DNA of 36,134 nt, taken from NCBI GenBank assembly GCA_030922375.1, contig JAVEPB010000012.1, forward strand, positions 1-36,134, written 5' to 3'. Origin of the DNA: a bacterium. Lineage in GTDB: Bacteria; UBA8248. This document shows positions 1 to 7,931 of the stretch, piece by piece (position 1 is the first letter of the stretch; each line of letters starts with the position of its first letter). Below the pieces are notes generated by a model. The model was given only the letters and a program-made list of their open reading frames with translations. It made no database searches and was not told the origin of the DNA. Made by a program: the position numbers and the translations under genes.

Positions 1-723
1 CATCAGCGAGTCGGAAAGGGAAACACGATCTTCATAAGAAAGATCTATCGGAATGGTTTCCACTACCCGCCCCGGACGGCTGCTCAGCACCACCACCTTT
101 TGAGAGAGAAAAACGGCCTCGCGAACGCTATGCGTGATAAACACGATAGTCTTTTTCGTTTCCCGCCAAATGTCGAGGAGCTGAACCTGGAGGCTCTTGC
201 GCGTCTGGGCGTCCAGGGAGCCGAAAGGCTCGTCCATCAACAATATCTCGGGCTCCGTCGCCATGGCGCGGGCGATTCCCACCCGCTGCTTCATCCCTCC
301 CGAAAGGCGATGCGGAAACACGTCCGCGAACTCAAGAAGATTCACAAGCCGCAGATAATGCTCCGCTATCCGATCTTGCTCCTCCTCGGGCAACCCTTTC
401 ATCGAAAGGCCGAATTTCACATTGTCCCGGACTGTCATCCAGGCGAATAGCGCAAAATCCTGAAACACAACCCCGCGATCCAGGCCGGGTTCGTTTATGG
501 GCTTCCCGTCGAGAAGCAGAGTTCCGGAATCGAAGGGATGAATTCCCGCCACCACCATCAGGAAAGTGGACTTCCCGCAGCCGCTGGGGCCGATGACCGT
601 GACAAGTTCGCCTTCGTTTACCTCCAGATCCAGATTTCGCAGAGCGTGCACACGGGAGCGCTTCCCGAAGCCCTCATTGATCACGTAGGACTTGTGGAGG
701 TCTTTAACCACGAGTTTGGACAT
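1..723 (-). CDS. ABC transporter ATP-binding protein, SsuB/TauB/NrtD type (3' end outside window)
   Basis: This is the cytoplasmic ATPase of a nitrate/sulfonate/taurine-class importer. I translated 241 codons from the ATG at 723; the frame is still open at base 1, so the C-terminus is missing. Visible motifs are Walker A GPSGCGKST, signature LSGGMKQR, Walker B ILLMDEPFGSLDA and the switch histidine in FITHSVREAV. It lies downstream of the binding-protein gene (869-1846) on the same strand, separated by a strong hairpin. The permease is not in the window and probably lies beyond the left edge. The substrate cannot be told from the ATPase. Family assignment is secure. Confidence 0.9.
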   Translation of the reverse strand, partial: MSKLVVKDLHKSYVINEGFGKRSRVHALRNLDLEVNEGELVTVIGPSGCGKSTFLMVVAGIHPFDSGTLLLDGKPINEPGLDRGVVFQDFALFAWMTVRDNVKFGLSMKGLPEEEQDRIAEHYLRLVNLLEFADVFPHRLSGGMKQRVGIARAMATEPEILLMDEPFGSLDAQTRKSLQVQLLDIWRETKKTIVFITHSVREAVFLSQKVVVLSSRPGRVVETIPIDLSYEDRVSLSDSLM

Positions 724-795
724 ATTGGTTCTCATTCCCGCCGATCGACTTCGGCCAAAGCGCAAAACCCCGCGCGCCGACGGAGGAATACGATC

Positions 796-829
796 AAATC
801 AGCGGGAGGGGCGCCCCTCCCGCTGATTT
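796..829 (-). promoter_or_regulatory. Perfect 34-bp palindrome between binding-protein and ATPase genes
   Basis: Two 17-base arms (796-812 and 813-829) are exact reverse complements with no spacer. They form a GC-rich stem reading AATCAGCGGGAGGGGC on one side. It sits after the stop of the binding-protein gene and before the ATPase start. There is no clear run of U after the stem in the minus transcript, so I read it as an mRNA-protecting or attenuating intercistronic hairpin rather than a full terminator. Such hairpins let binding proteins be made in excess over the transporter. Confidence 0.7.
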
Positions 830-868
830 TACCGAAATCGCACCACCCCTATCCGGACGGCAGCCCGG

Positions 869-1846
869 TTATTTACCAAGAGCCTTATTGGTGAATTCGA
901 GGCGCAGCGCCTTTTTGAAATCAGGAATAAATTTGATCTTTTTGATGTCATACATGATCTGCGCGAAATTCATGGTGTCGGTCATCACATCGTCATCGAC
1001 CGTCAGTTTATCGTAACCGCGCGTATAGACACCGGCCTTGACCTTGTCCCTCGGAATGGTCAGTCCCCAGCCCTTGTAGGCTTTCGCCATGATATCGACA
1101 GTCTCTTTATTGTTCGTATTGATGAATTTAATTGCCTTGAGCCAGGCGTTCACGAATTTTTGCGTGGTGGCCTTGTTCTTGTCCACCCAGTCGCAGTTGG
1201 CATACAGGAACACCGGATAAACGATCTTTCCGATTTTCGCCCACTCGTCGTTCGTAATCAGCACGCGGGCCAGCCCCTTCGAGACCAGGATTGACGCATA
1301 AGGCTCCCAAGCCACTGCCACGTCGATCGAACCGGCCTCGAACGTCGCGGGGATAAGCCTCGTCTTCAGGTTTTTGACGACAAAATCCTTTTCCTTAAGG
1401 TTGGCGTATTTGAGCAAAATGCGCCAAGCCGTGTAGGTGCCCGAACCGACCTGGACGGCAAGGCGTTTGCCCTTGAGATCCGCCATGGTCTTGGAGGTCT
1501 TGTCCCGGACCGGAACGAGGATTTTGGACGTGAGGCCGTACTGCACCATTCCGATGACGCAGAGGGGAATCCGCTTGGCGAGCACCTGCATGACGCGGAC
1601 ATGAAGCCCAACGCCCATGTCGGCGGAGCCGCCGATAACCGCCTGAAGGGAAGCGTTTCCGGAGCTTTCGGCGAAAACCTTCACGCTGATGCCCTGCTCC
1701 TTGAAAAAACCTTTCTGTGAAGCCACCTCGTTCACGACCGCCTGGGTGCTCCGGTTCGTGGACAGCCGTACATCCGCCGCGTAGGCACTGTGAGAAACGG
1801 AAATTGCCATCACCATTATTGCAACCGCGCAAACTAATTTCCTCAT
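869..1846 (-). CDS. ABC transporter periplasmic substrate-binding protein, SsuA/TauA/NMT1-like
   Basis: Predicted 325-residue periplasmic binding protein that delivers a small ligand to the ABC system encoded downstream (ATPase at 1-723). The ATG at 1846 is chosen because GGAGGGAGGG lies just upstream and it gives a clean Sec signal peptide (MRKLVCAVAIMVMA..., likely cut after AYA near residue 23). The longer open frame to 1951 adds a non-signal-like extension. The mature part has the NMT1/SsuA pattern: a ligand-lobe segment SADMGVG, then LKGKRLAVQVGSGTYTAW, then VAWEPYASIL. Ligands in this family include nitrate, sulfonates, taurine, pyrimidine precursors and aromatic acids, and the sequence does not choose among them. 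Confidence 0.85.
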   Translation of the reverse strand: MRKLVCAVAIMVMAISVSHSAYAADVRLSTNRSTQAVVNEVASQKGFFKEQGISVKVFAESSGNASLQAVIGGSADMGVGLHVRVMQVLAKRIPLCVIGMVQYGLTSKILVPVRDKTSKTMADLKGKRLAVQVGSGTYTAWRILLKYANLKEKDFVVKNLKTRLIPATFEAGSIDVAVAWEPYASILVSKGLARVLITNDEWAKIGKIVYPVFLYANCDWVDKNKATTQKFVNAWLKAIKFINTNNKETVDIMAKAYKGWGLTIPRDKVKAGVYTRGYDKLTVDDDVMTDTMNFAQIMYDIKKIKFIPDFKKALRLEFTNKALGK

Positions 1847-1981
1847 TTCAACCCTCCCTCCCTGCTTAAACTCAGCAAGGAAAAATCCACCTCGGCACAA
1901 CCGGACCCCTCCGATCGTGCGACCAATTACCGCGATAGAAATCCGATACATCGATCCTCTTGGGTAGCTATTTGTTTGAAT

Positions 1982-2012
1982 ATAATAAATCTAACAGAGC
2001 GGTTTTCATCAA
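1982..2012 (-). promoter_or_regulatory. Candidate sigma-70 promoter for the binding-protein/ATPase operon
   Basis: On the minus strand, TTGATG (2012-2007) is followed after about 18-19 bases by the AT-rich TTATTATATT, which could serve as a -10 box. It lies about 135 bases upstream of the start codon at 1846, in a 224-base intergenic stretch that is otherwise free of genes. Matches are partial, so this is only a candidate. Confidence 0.3.
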
Positions 2013-2070
2013 GCAAGTATGTGTTACCCGTTTAAAATGAATTACTTCAGGGGCTATCCTCGCCGGAAAA

Positions 2071-2466
2071 TTATTCATCCCCCAAAACGGCAATCGCCTG
2101 GATTTCGACCATCATCTCGGGCCTCGCGAAGCCCTTAACGGTTATCAACGCGCTCGCGGGCGCGTCGCCGGGAAAAAACTCTTTCCTAATCTCCGTGAAC
2201 CGATCACCGTGGCGCACGTCGAGGATGAACACCGTCATCGTAACGATGTCCTCGAGCTTGCCGCCGCATTGTTTCATGACTTCCCCGATGGCACGGAATG
2301 AGGCGCGGACCTGTGCGTCGAAATCGCCATGAAGCTGATTTCCATCCTCGTCCACTGTCCTGCCTACGCCCGCTAGCCAGGCCTGCCGCCCACCGGTTGT
2401 AATGACGGCCGGCGAAAACGCCCGCTCTTCCTGCCTTGTGTTTCCCTGGAGGTATTCTCTGGGCAT
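2071..2466 (-). CDS. Rid (YjgF/YER057c/UK114) family protein
   Basis: A 131-residue single-domain Rid protein. RidA itself hydrolyses reactive enamine/imine intermediates made by PLP enzymes, but many paralogues have other or unknown roles. The start at 2466 is set by AAGGAG seven bases upstream and by the usual family length. The final strand motif is RPEMMVEIQAIAVLG, typical of Rid. At the position of the catalytic Arg of RidA (PARS...) this protein reads PASALITV, so it should not be a classical RidA deaminase. It follows the three-domain Rid gene by 35 bases on the same strand and is probably co-transcribed with it. Confidence 0.87.
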   Translation of the reverse strand: MPREYLQGNTRQEERAFSPAVITTGGRQAWLAGVGRTVDEDGNQLHGDFDAQVRASFRAIGEVMKQCGGKLEDIVTMTVFILDVRHGDRFTEIRKEFFPGDAPASALITVKGFARPEMMVEIQAIAVLGDE

Positions 2467-2501
2467 TTCAAACTCCTTGAGCGGAAAAAAACGCGATTCT
2501 C

Positions 2502-3773
2502 TTAATCTGGAATATAGGCGGTCAGGGACGCCAGAATCCGGCATCCCGGAACCGGCATCGGACCGCTTACCTCGGCGCTCAAGTTAACGGGCGCCCCGCC
2601 GGGGAACGATTCTTCCCAGACCTCAAAGGCGCCGAATAAATCCGCCATGTCGAGAAATACCGTCTGGCTTCTCACCACATCGGCAAGGCTTCCCCCGGCC
2701 GCTTGGCAGATGGCGTCCACGTTTTTGAGGAGATAACGCGTCTGTGACTTAACGGGTGAGCCGTACCATGGAAGGGAAGGATTGACCCTGGCCTCCTTCG
2801 CAAGACCACCCTCGTCGGCGGCCATCTGGGTCGAAAGCCAAAGATAAGGGCCCGTTTTGACGCCGTGCGGCTCATGAAAGAGAGGCTTCGGCACGGAATC
2901 CGACATGATGGTTTGCCGCTTGAGACCTCCGTCCGGCCGGAGGGAGATGGAGCTGATTTCTATACGAGAGCCGAGGATCGCCAGCTCATCACAGGGAATG
3001 ATGACCCTGGCGGGAGGATCGTCGGGGAAATACGACTCCCATACATAGTCGAAAGCGGGCAGATCCTCCATATGAGAAAGATATACCGACACCTGGACGA
3101 TATCCTTGAGCGACATTCCCAACTCGCCCAGAATCTTCTCCTTGGTGTTGATGATGTATTCCGTCTGACGCTTGATCGCGGACTGATGCCAGAAAATGGG
3201 ATCGACCCGGGCGTCGGGATGGATGCCCGTCTCGTAGTCGGTGGCGATCATCCCCGGCATCAGGATAAACGGGCCGGCCGATTGGGCCGCAGGGTAGCCC
3301 GTGAGCGCTCCGGGTACGATATCCAGATTGTGGGTTTCCTTGGTCCACGGCGAGCGAGGATTCAGCGCAAAGCCGTCGCAGGCGATTAAAGCGCCCGGAA
3401 CCTCGAGGTCTTTCGCACACACCCGCGTACTCGTCGGATGCCCTTTTGTCATCACGCTTTGCCGGGCCGAGGAATACCACGGCGCCTGATCGCGGCCGAT
3501 GATGAATTGTTCGATCCGCACCAAATCCTCGAATCCCGCGCCGGCGCTCTCGAGCACCTTCTCCATCCGCTGGAGCATGTAGCGCGTCTGCCTGACCATG
3601 GCGGGCGGTCCGCAAAGGGACACCTCGCCGGGCACCACCGTCTCAGGGGCGAGGCCGGCGGCGTAATCCGTCGGCATCTGGCCGGAGAAGAATATGAAAT
3701 GTTCCGTTTCGATGGCCTCGGACTGGGCCTTCACCGGGGCGGGGCAACTCTCGGGAGTAATGGCGCGTCTCAT
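2502..3773 (-). CDS. Three-domain tandem Rid fusion protein
   Basis: A 423-residue protein that reads as three Rid domains in a row, at roughly residues 5-138, 160-280 and 295-422. Each has the family pattern of an N-terminal FxSGQM-like strand, a QTRYxLxxxExxL helix (RQTRYMLQRMEKVL, RQTEYIINTKEKIL, SQTRYLLKNVDAIC), a DLVRxxxF strand and a C-terminal beta strand. Only the middle domain keeps Arg at the RidA catalytic position (PPARVII, about residue 256). The first has HPTSTRV and the third APVNLSA. The ATG at 3773 lies seven bases after AGGTG; an in-frame TTG sits one codon upstream. RidA works as a homotrimer with sites between subunits, so this may be a single-chain pseudo-trimer (inference). 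Confidence 0.85.
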   Translation of the reverse strand: MRRAITPESCPAPVKAQSEAIETEHFIFFSGQMPTDYAAGLAPETVVPGEVSLCGPPAMVRQTRYMLQRMEKVLESAGAGFEDLVRIEQFIIGRDQAPWYSSARQSVMTKGHPTSTRVCAKDLEVPGALIACDGFALNPRSPWTKETHNLDIVPGALTGYPAAQSAGPFILMPGMIATDYETGIHPDARVDPIFWHQSAIKRQTEYIINTKEKILGELGMSLKDIVQVSVYLSHMEDLPAFDYVWESYFPDDPPARVIIPCDELAILGSRIEISSISLRPDGGLKRQTIMSDSVPKPLFHEPHGVKTGPYLWLSTQMAADEGGLAKEARVNPSLPWYGSPVKSQTRYLLKNVDAICQAAGGSLADVVRSQTVFLDMADLFGAFEVWEESFPGGAPVNLSAEVSGPMPVPGCRILASLTAYIPD

Positions 3774-3966
3774 CAAGGTTCACCTCATAATTAAGAGGGT
3801 CCCTCCCGCAAAAGGGAGAGATTTCACTGTGGCCTATGGAGAATGCTTTTCAATATACCATAGCCGGCCATCGACAAAGGAGCGCGCCGGAAGCTAGAAT
3901 CGTCCGCATCGTCTCCAAGAAAAATCCGTAGCCGGAGAGCGGCTCTTTTCAAACAGGGAGAGGACA

Positions 3967-4314
3967 ATGCCCCTTTTTCGCGTACACGGAAAACCGGCGA
4001 AAGGCGCGAGCAAGGAGGACCTGCATGCGCTTCGCGGTGAGCACCTCCGCTATCATCACGAACTCGCCGCTGAGGGGAAAATGTTCGGCGCCGGGCAGCT
4101 TGGCGTTGACCAGGGGATGTTCATTCTCATCTGCGCCGACGAAACCGAGGCTCATGCAATCGTCGACAAGGACCCCTATCAAAGAGAGAAACTTCGTGAC
4201 TACGAGGTCCTGCCCTGGCGGCTCAATATCAGTTGCGTTGTAGACATTGAAACCCGGGCCTCTCTGAATGGGGACGACCCCTCGAACCCGCGCTACCAGC
4301 CGCCCGAGGGTTAG
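3967..4314 (+). CDS. YCII-related (YciI-like) domain protein
   Basis: A 115-residue protein with the small alpha/beta YCII fold. The N-terminal half has a conserved HLRYHHELAAEGKMFGAGQL segment and the C-terminal half has the family's ADETEAHAIVDKDPYQRE block with the Asp-Pro-Tyr signature. Members are poorly characterised; some occur as domains of catabolic or regulatory proteins, and a catalytic His/Asp pair has been proposed. GAGAGG precedes the ATG at 3967. It starts 193 bases from the divergent Rid fusion and is followed on the same strand by another Rid gene (50-base gap), which suggests a two-gene operon. Confidence 0.8.
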   Translation: MPLFRVHGKPAKGASKEDLHALRGEHLRYHHELAAEGKMFGAGQLGVDQGMFILICADETEAHAIVDKDPYQREKLRDYEVLPWRLNISCVVDIETRASLNGDDPSNPRYQPPEG

Positions 4315-4364
4315 GCGGAGAAACCCTTCCCCCCTCCGGAATCCTTGAGAAATGGAGTCCACGC

Positions 4365-4799
4365 ATGATTGAGCGCCATAACGTCATTCCCGAGAATATG
4401 TACAATCGCGCCGTTCGGGGACAACATATGTACTCTCCCCTGGTCGTTGTCCGCACTGGGGACCACACCCACATATACGTCGCGGGCCAAACCTCTGTTT
4501 TAGTGAGCGGCGATATCGGGGGCGTGGGCGATATGCGCGAGCAGATTCGCATCGTTTGCGGAAAAATTCAGCAGGCGCTTGGAACCGTCGGAGCGACGCT
4601 TGACGACGTTGTGCGCACGATCACTTATACGCTGGATATCGAGGAATATTACCGGGCGGTGGATGAGCGGTATAAATACTTCAACAACCAACTCCCCACG
4701 AACACCCTGCTGGGCGTGAGCCGGCTCGCCCATCCGGACATGGTGGTCGAGATCGAAGCGGAAGCCCTCATCGATTCCGAAAGGGTGAAAATTCCTTGA
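4365..4799 (+). CDS. Rid family protein
   Basis: A 144-residue single Rid domain with a longer N-terminus than E. coli RidA. Family features are the HIYVAGQTSV strand, the QIRIVCGKIQQALGTVGATLDDVV helix and the C-terminal HPDMVVEIEAEALI. The catalytic-Arg position carries LPTNTLLGV, so the arginine is absent. GGAG lies nine bases before the ATG at 4365. It is convergent with the broken Rid gene at 4830-5222. Function cannot be named beyond the family. Confidence 0.87.
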   Translation: MIERHNVIPENMYNRAVRGQHMYSPLVVVRTGDHTHIYVAGQTSVLVSGDIGGVGDMREQIRIVCGKIQQALGTVGATLDDVVRTITYTLDIEEYYRAVDERYKYFNNQLPTNTLLGVSRLAHPDMVVEIEAEALIDSERVKIP

Positions 4800-4802
4800 G
4801 GT

Positions 4803-4830
4803 AAAAAAAGGCCCGGACCGCTCCGGTGCC
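4803..4830 (-). terminator. Rho-independent terminator downstream of the broken Rid gene
   Basis: On the minus strand GGCACCGGA-GCGG-TCCGGGCC forms an 8-bp stem with one bulged A and a four-base loop. Seven T residues follow directly (4809-4803). It begins at the stop codon of the minus-strand Rid gene and ends that transcript. It also separates it from the convergent plus-strand Rid gene ending at 4799. Confidence 0.8.
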
Positions 4831-5222
4831 TACTCGGGCGCCTCGGCGACGCACTCGACCTCAACCAGCCATTCGGGATCGATGAGACGGGATACCTCGA
4901 CATGTGTGCTGGCTGGGCGATGCTCGCCGAACATTTCAAAGCGCACCTCGTTCATCGCCTTTCTGTTGTTCAAATCCACGCTGAAAACCGTGACCTTGAT
5001 GACGTTTTCCAATCCCGCCCCGGCCTCGGCGAGAATCGTCCGGATATTCGTCAATACCTAGCGCATCTGGGCGGCCGGATCGCCCTTCCCCACCAGGTTA
5101 CCTTCTCCATCGACCGAAACACATCCGCTCAGGAAGATGAGAGGACCGCCCGTCACCTGAATCGCCTGGGTGTAGACGCCCAGATTCTTGATTTTCGGGG
5201 AATTTATTTTTTTTATCGTCAT
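4830..5222 (-). pseudogene. Rid family gene interrupted by one in-frame TAG
   Basis: Reading from the ATG at 5222 (AGGAG seven bases upstream) gives a complete Rid domain of 130 codons in one frame, MTIKKINSPKIKNLGVYTQA to LVEVECVAEAPE. It is broken only by TAG at 5060-5058, codon 55. The surrounding residues are DPAAQMR-stop-VLTNIRTILAEAG. Rid proteins usually have Gln or a similar residue there, so a single CAG-to-TAG transition explains it. The shorter frame starting at the TTG at 5054 would lack the N-terminal strands and is unlikely to fold. The RBS, the rest of the frame and the terminator are intact, so the lesion is recent, a sequencing error, or suppressed. The Arg position reads PASTHV. 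Confidence 0.8.
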
Positions 5223-5383
5223 TCGTTTTCTCCTGCGCGGGGTTTCCCTCGATATAACGCCGGTCCGGGTTTAAAATGGATTTCGATAAAAAAATCGTCA
5301 TTTAAGATGTGGATTCCCGGAGCAAGCCTTGTAATTTTCGCCGGGTGCGGCGCATCTGCTCGGACTCTTCCGCTCCCCGATCC

Positions 5384-6463
5384 CTAAGCGCCCCCTTCTT
5401 TGGCGAGCTTTTCAACTGTCTCGACGAGGTAGTCGCCCACCGCTCGCGTTCCCAGCCTGCCGCCCAAATCACCTGTGAGTTTATCTTCCTTAACGGCGAG
5501 CCGAACGGCCTCCCATATGAGTTCGGACGCTTTCCGGTGACCCAGGGTATCCAACAAAATACGACCGGTAAGAACCGCGGCGAAAGGGTTCGCCTTGTCC
5601 TGAAAACAGATGTCGGGGGCTGTGCCATGAACGGGCTCGAACATGCACACTCTTCCGGGATGGATACACCCCGAAGCCGCCATGCCCATACCGCCCACAA
5701 GACCCGCGCAGAGATCGCTCAGGATATCTCCGAAAATGTCGTTTGTGACGATGATCGAATATCTGTCGGGGTGCCGGAGCAATTCCGCACAGAGGGTGTC
5801 GATGAAAATGTGCTCGGCCTCCACGTCGGGATACTTCCCGGCCACCTCCCAGAACACCCGGTACCAAATGCCCACTCCGCCGCCCTTGTCCGTCATGGAC
5901 ACCTTGGGATAGCCGTGGGAACGCGCGTACTCAAAGGAATAGCGGCAAATCCGTTCGATCCCTTTGTAGGTGTTGATGTCGTCATAGACGGTCACCTCGT
6001 CGGGCGTCCCTTCCTTGAAAACCTCCCCTCGGCTCGAAATCTTGCCTTCGGTGTTCTCCCTCATCACCACAAGATCGACGGGAACATCCACAAGAAGCGG
6101 GGAAAACCGGCGATCCAGCAGGGGGGCTGGCCGGAAATTCACATAAAGGTCCAGGCCGCGACGGAGTTCGCGCAGCAGGGGGCGGCAGTTCACCTCCTTC
6201 GGCACCCTGGGATCGACACCGGCGCTACCGAAAAAGATCGCGTCATGCTTCGAAGCAAGGTCTTGCACCAGGCCTGGCACATCCTCGGGAAGGGGTGAGC
6301 CCTCTTCGAGATAACGCTGCGCTCCGTAGCCATAAACCGTCGGCTTCACCTCGACGCCGCAGGCGCCGGCAGCCGCCTGAATCACCTCTGTTGCAACAGG
6401 CAAAACGTCGTGCCCGACACCGTCGGCGAGAATGACGGCCATTCGAATCAAATTATCCGGCAT
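5384..6463 (-). CDS. Beta-decarboxylating dehydrogenase (isopropylmalate/tartrate/D-malate dehydrogenase family)
   Basis: A 359-residue NAD(P)-dependent enzyme that oxidises and decarboxylates a 2-hydroxy acid. It has the family's N-terminal AVILADGVGHDVLPVA, the substrate loop ending LYVNFRPAPL, VMRENTEGKISSRG, the catalytic Lys in MTDKGGG, the metal-binding VTNDIFGDILSDL and the nucleotide-binding FEPVHGTAPDI. RENTEG plus ISSRG resembles the tartrate/D-malate branch more than leucine-pathway LeuB (RELTGGIYFG), and no leu genes are nearby, so a catabolic role is likelier. A run of G precedes the ATG at 6463. It lies 161 bases upstream of the broken Rid gene on the same strand. The exact substrate is not resolved. 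Confidence 0.82.
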   Translation of the reverse strand: MPDNLIRMAVILADGVGHDVLPVATEVIQAAAGACGVEVKPTVYGYGAQRYLEEGSPLPEDVPGLVQDLASKHDAIFFGSAGVDPRVPKEVNCRPLLRELRRGLDLYVNFRPAPLLDRRFSPLLVDVPVDLVVMRENTEGKISSRGEVFKEGTPDEVTVYDDINTYKGIERICRYSFEYARSHGYPKVSMTDKGGGVGIWYRVFWEVAGKYPDVEAEHIFIDTLCAELLRHPDRYSIIVTNDIFGDILSDLCAGLVGGMGMAASGCIHPGRVCMFEPVHGTAPDICFQDKANPFAAVLTGRILLDTLGHRKASELIWEAVRLAVKEDKLTGDLGGRLGTRAVGDYLVETVEKLAKEGGA

Positions 6464-6534
6464 GCGCGACCCCCCTAGACTACAACCTGCCCATTTCAGT
6501 CATGATAAAAATTCGCCATGGTCAGACAGAATCT

Positions 6535-6590
6535 TGGCATCAAAAGGTCCTTTAGAAAAGGGAGTTAGGAATCAGATGAATATTTGTACG
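6535..6590. repeat. Solo insertion-element end, copy A
   Basis: This stretch matches 7932-7988 at roughly 80 percent by eye, in the same orientation. Shared blocks are TGGCATCAAAAGGT, CTTTAGAAAA and TCAGATGA-TATTTG. In copy B the same sequence lies just upstream of a transposase remnant and reads on the minus strand as TGTCCAAATACTCATCTGA, like a terminal inverted repeat. Copy A has no transposase and sits about 70 bases upstream of the dehydrogenase start, inside its likely promoter region. The rest of 6464-6720 shows no gene. Confidence 0.55.
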
Positions 6591-6720
6591 GGTTGGGATA
6601 CCCGCGGCGATACCAGTTGAGTCGCGATGGGAGTGCTTCTTTTCAGTCGCCGCGGCATGGGCCGGGCGGCGAGCACCAGATTACCCATCTCATAAAACCC
6701 AGCCCCGCGAGGGGACAGGC

Positions 6721-7530
6721 CTAGATGCGAAGGAGGTCCTTTCCGACGATGACTTCGCCATCGAAATGGCGCGAAACCTCCTCGCCCACCTCCTCGTCCA
6801 CCGCTCCGACCGGACAGATGTGGGATAAAACCACGGCGCTCACCCCGGCTTCCGTTGCTGTCCGACCCACCGATTCGGCCGTTGCGTGACGGGCAATCGT
6901 CAGCCTGGCCCGCTCGGGGTTTCTCGCATTTTTCACGAACAGCTCCGGCACACAGGGATGCATCAACAACGCATCGGCCCCCTTTGCAAAGGTGAGCAGC
7001 TTCTCCGTGGGGGCGCCGTCGCCGGCGATGACTATCGAACGATCCTCCGCCTCGAACCGGTAGGAGAGAAGACCCTCCACGTTTCCGTGATAGGTCGCCT
7101 TTTCGGCGCTGACCCGCATCCCGTCTATCTCCAGCGAATCGCCCGGCGAGAGCACCTGCACCTCAACGAGGGTTCCCTCGTACACCCTCCCCTCCTGAAC
7201 GCGCAGATCGATGTCGTATTGGAGCCAGTTGAGCGTCCTCTCGACAATTTCCTCGATCGGTGGAGGCCCGTAAACCTTGAAAGGCGTGATGGCGCCCCCT
7301 ACCCAGCGCGAAAAAATAAAATCTCCGAATCCCGAGTAATGGTCCAGATGGAAGTGCGTAAAGAACACATGGTTCACGTCCTTGATCGGAAAGCCGGTGG
7401 CCGCGATCTGGCGCGAGACGTTCCTGCCCGCATCCACCAAGTAGAAATTACCGTTCGCGACAATGGCGTCCGCCTGACCGCTTTTTTGATTGGCCGATGG
7501 GAATCCCGTACCCAACAAAATGAGTTCCAT
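6721..7530 (-). CDS. Metallo-beta-lactamase-fold hydrolase (RNase Z/AtsA-like)
   Basis: A 269-residue metal-dependent hydrolase. The metal site is visible: THFHLDHYSG at residues 58-67 (His59, His61, Asp63, His64), a HGNVEGLLSYR histidine, Asp in VIAGDGAPTE and His in VVLSHICPVG. The fold begins at the first residues (MELILLGTGFPSANQKSGQA), which supports the ATG at 7530, preceded by GGAGGGGGC. The GTG-like region upstream is non-coding. The closest families are the ribonuclease Z-like proteins and arylsulfatase-type AtsA hydrolases. Without the RNase Z exosite arm it is more likely a small-molecule hydrolase (inference). It is transcribed alone, between two insertion-element relics. Confidence 0.83.
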   Translation of the reverse strand: MELILLGTGFPSANQKSGQADAIVANGNFYLVDAGRNVSRQIAATGFPIKDVNHVFFTHFHLDHYSGFGDFIFSRWVGGAITPFKVYGPPPIEEIVERTLNWLQYDIDLRVQEGRVYEGTLVEVQVLSPGDSLEIDGMRVSAEKATYHGNVEGLLSYRFEAEDRSIVIAGDGAPTEKLLTFAKGADALLMHPCVPELFVKNARNPERARLTIARHATAESVGRTATEAGVSAVVLSHICPVGAVDEEVGEEVSRHFDGEVIVGKDLLRI

Positions 7531-7670
7531 ATGCCCCCTCCTTTTGAACAACCCTTTTTCGGCTCGGCCGAGGAATCGCCGGCCCGCTCACCGATGTGTT
7601 CCAAAAAAATTCGAACCTCCTGAAATAAAATTCATTTGGATCCTGATAATAGGCCCATTCAGACAAGAAT

Positions 7671-7886
7671 TTAAATCTCGATCTTGTACTTGGAAACGAC
7701 GGCCTTGCCCTTTACGGCAAGCCTTCGCCGTTCATGATCCACGAATTGAATCCTCTTGCCGCCAAGCTTTTCTTTCAGGACACGGTTTTCTTCCATCAGA
7801 TAGCTGATCACCTTTTCCTGATGCCGATACACCCAACCGGAAAAGGTGACGAAGAGGAATTCCCAAGACTGCGGGGCGCTGTTCAT
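7671..7886 (-). pseudogene. N-terminal remnant of an integrase-type transposase
   Basis: A 71-codon frame whose first 55 or so residues ([20 protein letters not shown]..., [16 protein letters not shown]) match what I recall as the N-terminus of DDE integrase-core transposases with a helix-turn-helix start. The frame ends shortly after [11 protein letters not shown], where the full protein would continue for several hundred residues with the catalytic domain. No catalytic DDE segment follows within 7531-7670. The upstream element end is copy B of the repeat. This is a truncated and dead copy. Confidence 0.6.
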
Positions 7887-7931
7887 GAGGGCGGACTCTA
7901 ACTTCTTCCGGGTGGAATGGGAAGCGGAATT

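Noticed and set aside
5054-5064. Amber codon in the Rid gene as pyrrolysine
   Set aside because: The position is a Gln-type surface helix residue, not catalytic, no pylT or pylS is seen, and a single C-to-T change explains it.
5309-6298. 329-codon plus-strand open frame opposite the dehydrogenase
   Set aside because: No recognisable domain and fully antisense to a well-supported dehydrogenase gene.
5384-6463. Leucine-pathway leuB
   Set aside because: RENTEG-ISSRG differs from the RELTGG of LeuB and no leuA, leuC or leuD is nearby; kept as a general beta-decarboxylating dehydrogenase.
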